Shown here: piece by piece, positions 1 to 5,360 of the stretch | Layout of the letters: each line of letters starts with the position of its first letter | Position numbering within the stretch: position 1 is the first letter of the stretch | NCBI GenBank assembly: GCA_050115555.1 | Contig: JASFQI010000283.1 | Coordinates: 1-6,636 of the forward strand | Source: JASFQI01 sp050115555 | GTDB lineage: Bacteria; Desulfobacterota; DSM-4660; Desulfatiglandales; HGW-15 | Length of the DNA stretch: 6,636 bases | Direction: 5' to 3' | The notes under the pieces: generated by a model | What the model was told of the DNA's origin: nothing | Database searches by the model: none | The model's input: the letters and a program-made list of their open reading frames with translations, nothing else | Translations under genes and position numbers: made by a program

Positions 1-1
1 C

Positions 2-1609
2 GAACCGGAGAAGGGTTCCCCTTTGGCAGGCCCTGAGGCCGTGTGGCAGGGATCGTGGCAAAAGCTCGTGCAGGCTGCGCGAGCAGCGTGTGCGGACCTG
101 GAAGGCTCTTCCCGTGAACGTTGTTTCCTTGAGCTCATGGAAGAGCTTGGTGCGAATCCCCAGGCCGTTCGATTTGCAGGGAGCCTCCCGGAGCCGGGGT
201 TTTTGCTGTCGTTCCGGAAAGCCGGTCCCGTCTTCGTAGCCCGGGTTGTTTATCCGTTTCGTGCCCATGCTTTGGAAGGGTGCCTCCTGTTCAACAGCCG
301 CCCGCCTATGAGGGATGTGGACGATGAGGACCTCTGGCCGGAGGATGCCCTGGAGGACATGCCCGAGTACCAAAGGCTCCGGTCCTCCCGATCGGGGATC
401 TCGGTACGCCCTGGAGACCGGGCCGCGCCTGGGGCCCTTGCAGTTCGCCGGGAGCCGGATGGCCGCTGGCGGTTCATCGCAGGATATGTGCTTCGAAGCG
501 GGCCGGAGGAGGACGAGATCGCAGGGGTCGTGGATTTTGCATTCGACTATGACGAGGAAGGGACGTTCCTCGGAAGCACGGTCGTGGACATGGCGAAAAC
601 CTATCACGCCGTTGCGGGCGAAACCGTGACCCTCACCGTGAAGAGGGAGGACCAAGACGACGCCGGATGGCGGGCCACACGGGTCCCGCCCGCCGATGTC
701 CTTCGGCTCGTGAGCAAGTCTACAGAGCCGTCGGGGCTTGAAGAACCAGTAAACGAGACGTGGACATTCCGGGCCTTGATCGCCGGGCGCGTGCCGGTCA
801 TCCTTCAGCACCTTCCCGGCACAGGAAAGGGGCTGTGGCCGGATCAACGGGCCTTGTTTCTGGTGGTGATCCATGCAAGCCGGGAAGAGAGGGCTTCTGT
901 GCTGGAGGAGCCGTTTCGGGAGGCCATTGATCGCCGCCTTCGGGACATCCAATCGCCCCTGGCTGGCAGAGTAACCATGGAGATCGTGGGTGTGGAGGGG
1001 GACACGGCCCGGGTGGACATTTTTCCGGAGGACGTAGAGCGTCTCATGGGAGCGGCGGTGTATCTCAAGCAACGAAAGGGCGCGTGGCAGGTCTTGAGCA
1101 TCGGCACGGAGTTTGATTCCTCGTTTTACCAAAAAAACGACATCCCCTGGATCCTCCAGGTCCTGGAAGAGCCGAAAGCCGCCTTTAAACCCCTCCCTGA
1201 GAAGGAGGCATCCAGGGTGCAGGAAGCGGTCTTCAAGGCGCTGGGCGTCGAAGCGCGGTTTGAGCCGGGCGTTCTGTTTCGCGATCACGTGAACGGAGGA
1301 CAGGGACCCGGGAGCCGGATTACGATGAAGGGCACCGGCGCGCGGTTCCAGGGACTGGAAAGCATTGCCCACCGCGTTTTATCGGCATTGAAAGACCTGG
1401 GATGGGAGGAGGATATCGCCTACGCCGCCGATGGTCCCCTTGGAACCGCCACCGGACTGCGCAAGGGAGCAGGGCGAATCCTTTTTCGTGTGGTGCGGGA
1501 GCCGGCAGAGGAGGTGGGATTGCTTTCCAGGGAGCCGCCTTCTCTGTGCGAGCTGCTTCCCGAGGAGTGGGCTTACACGATCACCCTGGATTGCGCTCAG
1601 AAGCTATAG
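2..1609 (+). CDS. Hypothetical protein, probably 5'-partial at the left edge
   Basis: I do not recognise this protein. The frame is open to the first bases of the window, so the gene may start upstream. Alternatively a TTG at 23 has a purine-rich GGAGAAGG eight bases before it and would give 528 residues. From that TTG there is no signal peptide or membrane segment. Numbering from it, the chain looks like three alpha/beta modules: about 30-165, about 245-375, and about 395-528. The middle one has a helix of about 25 residues (290-310), then strands ending in a 'W355-Q-V-L-S-I-G361' turn, which recalls NTF2-like folds but is not diagnostic. The last module carries two cysteines (C509, C524) that could pair if the protein is exported. 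Acidic and Arg-rich segments alternate, as in soluble proteins. Residues 2-22 upstream of the TTG would read as a Pro/Gly/Glu linker, which fits a continuation from an upstream signal peptide. The gene lies 81 bases before the CsgG-like gene on the same strand. It is certainly coding; its function and start are unknown. Confidence 0.8.
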   Translation, partial: EPEKGSPLAGPEAVWQGSWQKLVQAARAACADLEGSSRERCFLELMEELGANPQAVRFAGSLPEPGFLLSFRKAGPVFVARVVYPFRAHALEGCLLFNSRPPMRDVDDEDLWPEDALEDMPEYQRLRSSRSGISVRPGDRAAPGALAVRREPDGRWRFIAGYVLRSGPEEDEIAGVVDFAFDYDEEGTFLGSTVVDMAKTYHAVAGETVTLTVKREDQDDAGWRATRVPPADVLRLVSKSTEPSGLEEPVNETWTFRALIAGRVPVILQHLPGTGKGLWPDQRALFLVVIHASREERASVLEEPFREAIDRRLRDIQSPLAGRVTMEIVGVEGDTARVDIFPEDVERLMGAAVYLKQRKGAWQVLSIGTEFDSSFYQKNDIPWILQVLEEPKAAFKPLPEKEASRVQEAVFKALGVEARFEPGVLFRDHVNGGQGPGSRITMKGTGARFQGLESIAHRVLSALKDLGWEEDIAYAADGPLGTATGLRKGAGRILFRVVREPAEEVGLLSREPPSLCELLPEEWAYTITLDCAQKL

Positions 1610-1678
1610 GGCGAGTCCATACGTTTTTACATGCGTTCTAAAGGTGTTCGGCCTTCCACGTCGAACATCCTAAACTGC

Positions 1679-1686
1679 GGAGGTGA
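1679..1686 (+). promoter_or_regulatory. Strong Shine-Dalgarno of the CsgG-like gene
   Basis: GGAGGTGA is nearly a full match to the anti-Shine-Dalgarno of 16S rRNA and sits four bases before the ATG at 1691. It is the best ribosome binding site in the window, and it fixes the start against the longer frame beginning at 1631. Confidence 0.8.
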
Positions 1687-1690
1687 TGAG

Positions 1691-2470
1691 ATGGAACGGA
1701 ATAGGATTGTGTGGATGGTGGTGGTGGTTTCGGCCTTCGTACTGGCGGGTGCGCTTCGGGCCGATGCATTCAGTTTCCGCGATTCCTCGGATCGAGTCAA
1801 CGAGGAGGCGGATCGTCGCATGTACCGGCAGCGGGCCTATGATAACGCAGGGGTTCAGGGTCCGATGGTCATCGTGATGCCTGGAGAGATCAAGAGCAAC
1901 AACGCTACGTTTCTCCAGAAGATTACATCCAACAACATCAAGGACTTTGCCGAGGTGGAGCTTTCCAATGCCAATTTCCGCGTCCTTGAGCGGGCCGACC
2001 TGAACCCCATGCTGCAGGAGCAGAAGCTCGCTAACCAGATGGGAAGCCAGGATGCAGGTCAGTTCGGAAGGGGTAAGTTCCGTTCCACGCGTTGGTTCGT
2101 GCGGTTCGACATCCTCAAAGCCGAGCCTGTGGCCAGCGCGTCCCGGGGCTTTGACGGGTCGCCCCTCGGAAATATTGCCGGCGCGTTGATTCACTCCAGG
2201 AGCGGTTCCCAGGTGGCGCGAACCACGGGGAACAGCATTGAGGCAAGAGAGGAGGCCGACATCTGGATCATTGGCCTTCGGTACAAGGTGATTGACGCCT
2301 CCACGTCCGAGCAGGTCACCAGCGGGTACAGGGAGCGAAAGATGGAGCACAATGCAGAGGCGGTCGGGGTGCTGGGCGTGTCGAGCAGTGAGAGGCGTGG
2401 GGTCACGCTGGACACCATGGTTCAACTCCTGGTCCAGGATGCGGTGTCGGAGATGTCTCGTATGAAGTGA
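1691..2470 (+). CDS. CsgG-like periplasmic protein with signal peptide, non-lipidated
   Basis: This 259-residue protein begins at the ATG at 1691 because GGAGGTGA (1679-1686) lies four bases upstream and a signal peptide follows directly; an upstream in-frame start would bury it. Residues 1-26 are a Sec signal (basic MERNR, hydrophobic 7-21, A-D-A cleavage site before F27). The mature part has the CsgG / LpoB-type layout: a strand then helix from about 57 to 90, the family-typical 'F96-R-V-L-E-R101' followed by a helix with 'L109-E-Q-K-L' and 'G118', a strand at 133-143, a small-residue-rich loop at 148-182, then strands at 190-202 and 'I201-D-A-S-T-S-E-Q-V' (strand, turn, strand), and a C-terminal helix at 239-257. 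Family members assemble in or at the outer membrane (curli secretion pore) or activate cell-wall synthases (LpoB). Curli CsgG is a lipoprotein. This protein has no cysteine anywhere, so it is probably soluble in the periplasm or held by a partner. No csgA/B/E/F genes are visible, so a curli role is not supported. Confidence 0.85.
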   Translation: MERNRIVWMVVVVSAFVLAGALRADAFSFRDSSDRVNEEADRRMYRQRAYDNAGVQGPMVIVMPGEIKSNNATFLQKITSNNIKDFAEVELSNANFRVLERADLNPMLQEQKLANQMGSQDAGQFGRGKFRSTRWFVRFDILKAEPVASASRGFDGSPLGNIAGALIHSRSGSQVARTTGNSIEAREEADIWIIGLRYKVIDASTSEQVTSGYRERKMEHNAEAVGVLGVSSSERRGVTLDTMVQLLVQDAVSEMSRMK

Positions 2471-2478
2471 ATGCAGGG

Positions 2479-2529
2479 ATCATCCCGGGGTTTCCAGGCC
2501 CTGAAGAAGACGGCGGGCCCCGGGGTGAT
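2479..2529. terminator. Long-loop inverted repeat at a convergent gene junction, possible terminator
   Basis: ATCATCCCGGGG (2479-2490) and CCCCGGGGTGAT (2518-2529) are inverted copies matching at 11 of 12 positions. In plus-strand RNA the odd pair is U-G, so all 12 positions can pair around a 27-base loop. It starts nine bases after the CsgG-like stop and overlaps the last codons of the opposing TPR gene. No U-run follows on either strand, so this is not a classical intrinsic terminator. It could slow polymerase or protect a 3' end of the CsgG-like mRNA. Confidence 0.35.
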
Positions 2530-3130
2530 AAGGATCGAGCTGAAGGATTTCCAGAAGCTGCTCACGGGCCGGGCCTGTTTGCCCGGTCTGAATGTAGACG
2601 CGGGCGAGGAACAACCGTGCGTCGGTGAGTGAGGGATCCAGCCGAACGGCCTGTTGAAACGCACGCGCTGCAGGACCGAGATCCCCTTTGCTCTCCAAGG
2701 CCAGGCCGAGCCCGACGCGGTAATCCGCCTTTCGGGGCGCAGCCTTCACGGCTTTTCGTAAAGCCTGAACCGCTTTTCCCGTGCGACCGGTTTCACCGTA
2801 TGCCATGCCGAGGTTGAATAGCAATTCGTCGTTCTCCAGCCCCAGTTCCCATGCTCGCTCGTAGCAAGCGATCTCCCGGTCGTGGTCCCCCATTTGCCCG
2901 TACGCATATCCCAGGTGGTAGATGGCCAGCGCATTGTCCGGCTGCGTTTCGAGCAGGCGCTGGTGCAGTCGAATGCCCGTTTCCACGTCCCCCTGGGCCA
3001 GGGCGCGGTCGGCCTCCTCGTTGCAGTTCCATGACGTTGGCTGAACAGGTGGAGCTTCCCGGGGCACCGTAGAACATGCCGGGATAGCGGCCAGGAAAAG
3101 ACTCAGGAGAAGACTCGCGATTCTTGGCAA
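2480..3130 (-). CDS. TPR-repeat outer-membrane lipoprotein
   Basis: Starting at the TTG at 3130, this is a 216-residue lipoprotein. It has a short signal (residues 1-18, hydrophobic core 5-16), the lipobox I16-P-A-C19, and Ser at +2, which usually sends lipoproteins to the outer membrane. After a Pro-rich linker (22-33) come five tandem 34-residue TPR units: about 35-66 (degenerate), 67-100, 101-134, 135-168 and 169-202. They carry the usual G8/Y11/A20/P32 pattern, for example L-D-P at the end of units four and five. TPR solenoids are protein-docking scaffolds; the partner here is unknown. The frame stays open to a GTG at 3292 (270 residues), but that would put 72 residues before the lipid cysteine. 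GTG at 3244 has a GGAG eight bases upstream, also with an overlong leader. The TTG has no clear Shine-Dalgarno, so the start is uncertain although the gene is not. It converges on the CsgG-like gene with 9 bases between stops. CsgG-like proteins and TPR lipoproteins often neighbour each other, so a shared envelope role is possible. Confidence 0.85.
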   Translation of the reverse strand: MPRIASLLLSLFLAAIPACSTVPREAPPVQPTSWNCNEEADRALAQGDVETGIRLHQRLLETQPDNALAIYHLGYAYGQMGDHDREIACYERAWELGLENDELLFNLGMAYGETGRTGKAVQALRKAVKAAPRKADYRVGLGLALESKGDLGPAARAFQQAVRLDPSLTDARLFLARVYIQTGQTGPAREQLLEILQLDPYHPGARRLLQGLETPG

Positions 3131-3511
3131 GTGGACGCGTACTGTTGTTCCCGGGTTTTCCAGGGGGGCCCCGTCCCTAAGGCGGATCGGATTCACGGCA
3201 ACCGCTGCAGTTTGAACCCTTATTTTGGAAAGGAAAAGAAGCACTTGACCGTCTCCCAAATCCCTGTTTGACCGCTCAATCATGTCGCCCACTTGGCTAT
3301 CGCGGGGCGGTTTTCCACTCTATGGGTTTTCCTCTCCCATCCCCCTTCCCCTTGCAGGCATGCAGCGAACGGTAGATAGCATGTTTAAAAAATCGATGGA
3401 GTTGCAAAAGGCTGAGACCTGGAGATTTGCCCCTAGCGACTCCAGTGACTTAAGTGTAGCCAACAGGCGGCCGAGCGGGTTTTTGCGAGGCCGTCAAATT
3501 TCACATTTATT

Positions 3512-3532
3512 GGCGCCTCCGCGTTTTGGCGC
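3512..3532. repeat. GCGCC/GGCGC inverted repeat beside the AT-rich hairpin
   Basis: GGCGCC (3512-3517), itself a palindrome, is followed by GGCGC at 3528-3532. GCGCC and GGCGC can pair around ten bases. It directly abuts the GATATCC dyad starting at 3533. It could be part of a protein-binding site; a short pairing like this can also arise by chance in GC-rich DNA. Confidence 0.3.
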
Positions 3533-3551
3533 GATATCCTTTTTGGATATC
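3533..3551. promoter_or_regulatory. 7-5-7 perfect inverted repeat, operator or terminator hairpin
   Basis: GATATCC, five T, GGATATC form a perfect 7-bp dyad with a 5-base spacer, followed by ATTTTTAT. As DNA it has the size and symmetry of a dimeric repressor site, and it overlaps the -35 part of the promoter-like sequence that follows. As plus-strand RNA it would be a short hairpin with a U-rich tail, like a weak intrinsic terminator. No plus-strand gene lies upstream to be terminated, so I favour an operator, or the end of an unrecognised small RNA. Confidence 0.45.
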
Positions 3552-3570
3552 ATTTTTATGATTATATACC
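3543..3570 (+). promoter_or_regulatory. Candidate sigma-70-type promoter for the rightward genes
   Basis: TTGGAT (3543-3548), 16 bases, then TATACC (3565-3570) within an AT-rich run; TG at 3559-3560 could act as an extended -10 for TTATAT instead. The boxes match the consensus weakly (3/6 and 4/6), and AT-richness alone may produce this. If real, the transcript would have a leader of roughly 190-200 bases before the ATG at 3773. Confidence 0.25.
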
Positions 3571-3623
3571 ATACAGCCCCGGAATCAAAGGGATACAACG
3601 AGAATCGTCGGGCCTGGGCGTCG

Positions 3624-3651
3624 CCCCTTTCGGATTGTTGGCAGAAAGGGG
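3624..3651 (+). repeat. 8-bp hairpin in the presumed 5' leader
   Basis: CCCCTTTC (3624-3631) and GAAAGGGG (3644-3651) are perfect inverted copies around a 12-base loop. The left arm also overlaps a small competing stem, GGGC (3616-3619) with GCCC (3623-3626). There is no T-run, so it is not a terminator. It could be an mRNA structure in the leader of the membrane-protein gene. I do not recognise any riboswitch class in the sequence around it. Confidence 0.4.
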
Positions 3652-3772
3652 ATGTGATATGGAAAACAGGAATTAGGATCAACCACGACCCCGGGCGCTG
3701 ATTCCAAAGGTCGCCTCATCCGTCGACCGAGAGGAAGGGGGTCCGGGAGGCCTGGACAAGGAGCGTTTTGTC

Positions 3773-4168
3773 ATGAGAGGTCTTGTGATTCGATGGCTGA
3801 TTTTGACAGCAGCCATTACGCTGGCATCCTATCTTCTGGACGGGATTCACGTGAGCGGTTTTTTCAGCGCCCTGGGTGCCGCAGCCATCCTCGGCGTTCT
3901 GAATGCGTTCTTCCGCCCCATCTTGATTCTCCTCACCCTCCCGATCAACATTCTGAGCCTCGGCTTGTTCACTTTCGTGATCAACGCCCTGCTCCTCAAG
4001 ATGGTCTCCGGCGTGATCTCCGGGTTTCAGGTCTATGGGTTCTGGTCCGCCCTGTTCGGCTCCCTGGTGATCAGTATTGTGAGCGGATTGCTGAGCTCGT
4101 TCATCAATGACCGGGGCCGCGTGGAGTATATCGATCTGAAGCGGCGGTCAGGAAACCGGTGGGAATAA
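3773..4168 (+). CDS. Phage_holin_4_2 / YvlD family small membrane protein
   Basis: A complete 131-residue integral membrane protein with an ATG at 3773 and AAGGAG (3758-3763) nine bases upstream. Four hydrophobic segments are visible at about 5-22, 30-46, 51-76 and 88-110, followed by a charged cytoplasmic-type tail (112-131). The stretch N44-A-F-F-R-P-I then L-T-L-P-I-N (54-59), followed by G64-L-F-T-F-V-I-N71-A, is the hallmark of the Pfam family Phage_holin_4_2 (formerly DUF360; Bacillus YvlD). The length is typical for the family. Despite the family name, most members are chromosomal bacterial inner-membrane proteins of unknown or stress-linked function, and there is no phage gene here. 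It is the first of four plus-strand genes. The following gap of about 100 bases contains a heptad repeat, so co-transcription with the next gene is possible but not shown. Confidence 0.92.
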   Translation: MRGLVIRWLILTAAITLASYLLDGIHVSGFFSALGAAAILGVLNAFFRPILILLTLPINILSLGLFTFVINALLLKMVSGVISGFQVYGFWSALFGSLVISIVSGLLSSFINDRGRVEYIDLKRRSGNRWE

Positions 4169-4176
4169 CATTAGGG

Positions 4177-4267
4177 GAAAGGTGAAAGGACAAAGGAAAA
4201 ACGAGAAAGGTGGAAAGAGAAAGGTTCAAGGGGCGAGGGGGAAGAAAAAGGATGAAGGAAGCAGGAG
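4177..4267. repeat. Degenerate 7-base tandem repeat, purine-rich, consensus GAAAGGW
   Basis: Read in steps of seven from 4177, the strand gives 13 successive units. Three exact GAAAGGT copies lie at 4177, 4205 and 4219, with GAAAGGA at 4184 and CAAAGGA at 4191. Later units drift: ACGA-, GGGG- and GAAGGAA-type variants continue to 4267. Spacings between the exact copies are 28 and 14 bases, both multiples of seven. Only about nine pyrimidines occur in the whole tract. The period is not a multiple of three, so the Lys/Arg-rich peptide it would encode is a by-product rather than a conserved domain. Confidence 0.8.
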
Positions 4268-4268
4268 A

Positions 4269-5339
4269 GTGCGCGAGGTGAAGGGGCATCGAAGAGCGGG
4301 GTTCGGCCTGTGCCTTCTTATAGGGGTCCTGTTGGGGGTTCTGTGTGCCTGTGCATCTTCTTCCGACGAATGGACGAGCCGTGAAGGTGTGGCCCTGGCC
4401 CGCGAGCACCCGGTCATCCGCATTCCTCTGGAGGGGGACATCACTCGGCGGTCGGCCGAGATCTCGGGCCTGGCCTGGTACGGCATGGATCTCGTCCTTC
4501 TGCCCCAGTTCCCCGCCCGCTTCTCATTCAGCGATGACGGGGCCCTGTTCGTCCTCTCCCGTGAGGATATCCTGGCCTATTTGGCGGGAGACCGGGACCG
4601 GCCGCTTAAGCCTCGAAAGGTCCCGCTCGTGGCGCCGGGGCTCCGGAATCGGATCGCAGGGTTTGAAGGGTACGAAGCGATCGCTTTTCACGAAGATCGG
4701 GTCTTCCTGACCGTGGAAGCCGGCCTGGGCCGGGAGATGATGGGATACCTCGTCAGCGGAAAGGTGGCGGACCAGGGAAAGGCCATTGTGCTCGACCCGG
4801 AGAGCCTGGTTCCCATCCCTCCCAAGGCGAACCTGGAGAACCTGAGCGACGAAGCTCTGGTTGTGAGCGGAGAGCGGGTGCTCACGCTCTACGAAGCGAA
4901 CGGCCTGGACGTGAACCCTGATCCGCGCGCCCACGTGTACTCGATTGAAGACGGCTCCCTGAGCACGATTCCTTTTCCCAGCCTGGAGTACCGGATCACC
5001 GACGCCACCTCTGCGGACGGCATGGGACGCTTTTGGGTTGCAAACTCTTTTTTCTGGGGAGACCGGGGCCTGTTGCGGCCTCGGCCGGATCCCCTCCGTT
5101 CCCTGTACGGTGCCGGCCCCACCCATGCCCTGTACCATTCCGTGGAAAGGCTCGTGGAGTATCGGGATTACGGCTCTCGTGTCGAGAGGACATCCCGGCC
5201 TCCGATTCAGCTGGAGCTCGTGGACGATCTTCACCCTCGAAACTGGGAGGGGGTGGTCCGGCTTGCCCCCCATGGTTTCCTTCTTGCTGCGGATACCTAT
5301 CCGGAGACCATGCTCGCATTCGTCCCCGAAGAGCCTTGA
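4269..5339 (+). CDS. Lipoprotein with beta-propeller (phytase/esterase-like) character
   Basis: Starting from the GTG at 4269 (AAGGAA at 4255-4260, eight bases upstream) gives 356 residues; a GTG at 4278 is an alternative. The frame is open back to a GTG at 4182, but that adds 29 Lys/Arg-rich residues encoded by the heptad repeat. Residues 1-27 form a lipoprotein signal: a basic n-region (R2, K5, R8, R9), a hydrophobic core at 11-25, and the lipobox L25-C-A-C28. The mature part is rich in short strands typical of a beta-propeller. Two blade-like motifs stand out: 'G131-F-E-G-Y-E-A-I-A-F' followed by 'F146-L-T-V-E', and 'N325-W-E-G-V-V' followed by 'G336-F-L-L-A-A-D'. These resemble the EG-containing blades of the esterase-like-phytase and SdiA-regulated families. 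'Y241-R-I-T-D-A' and 'G253-R-F-W-V-A-N' add further blade edges. Substrate and activity cannot be read from this, and enzymatic function is not established. The radical SAM gene follows after 21 bases, so the two are probably co-transcribed. Confidence 0.85.
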   Translation: MREVKGHRRAGFGLCLLIGVLLGVLCACASSSDEWTSREGVALAREHPVIRIPLEGDITRRSAEISGLAWYGMDLVLLPQFPARFSFSDDGALFVLSREDILAYLAGDRDRPLKPRKVPLVAPGLRNRIAGFEGYEAIAFHEDRVFLTVEAGLGREMMGYLVSGKVADQGKAIVLDPESLVPIPPKANLENLSDEALVVSGERVLTLYEANGLDVNPDPRAHVYSIEDGSLSTIPFPSLEYRITDATSADGMGRFWVANSFFWGDRGLLRPRPDPLRSLYGAGPTHALYHSVERLVEYRDYGSRVERTSRPPIQLELVDDLHPRNWEGVVRLAPHGFLLAADTYPETMLAFVPEEP

Positions 5340-5360
5340 GGCTTTTCGTTCCCGTAGCCC

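Larger units (their letters stand above)
3293..3772. other. Divergent intergenic region, no convincing gene
   Basis: These 480 bases separate the minus-strand TPR frame from the plus-strand membrane protein. No frame here has a plausible protein. The left part (3293-3480) holds an ACTTAAGT palindrome (3448-3455) and a CGGCC/GGCCG pair (3468-3472, 3489-3493) but nothing I can name. The part from about 3495 to 3600 is clearly more AT-rich than the flanks and contains the hairpin and promoter-like sequence listed separately. The part from 3600 to 3770 is GC-rich with another hairpin and ends in the ribosome binding site of the next gene. The base composition and dyads suggest a control region rather than decayed coding sequence. 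Confidence 0.6.

Noticed and set aside
1670..2425. A 251-codon open frame on the minus strand
   Set aside because: It lies wholly opposite the CsgG-like gene, which has a strong ribosome binding site, signal peptide and family motifs; the antisense product has no recognisable features.
1691..2470. Curli secretion locus
   Set aside because: Only a CsgG-like fold is present; no CsgA/B repeats, CsgE or CsgF, and the lipidation cysteine is absent.
3282..3701. A 139-codon plus-strand frame across the intergenic region
   Set aside because: No ribosome binding site. The composition changes halfway, through the AT-rich patch, and the product resembles no protein; it also crosses the dyads that look regulatory.
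3773..4168. Prophage remnant suggested by the 'holin' family name
   Set aside because: The family is widespread as ordinary chromosomal membrane proteins, and there is no endolysin, structural or integrase gene nearby.
4177..4267. CRISPR array
   Set aside because: The units are 7 bases, contiguous and degenerate; there are no spacers.
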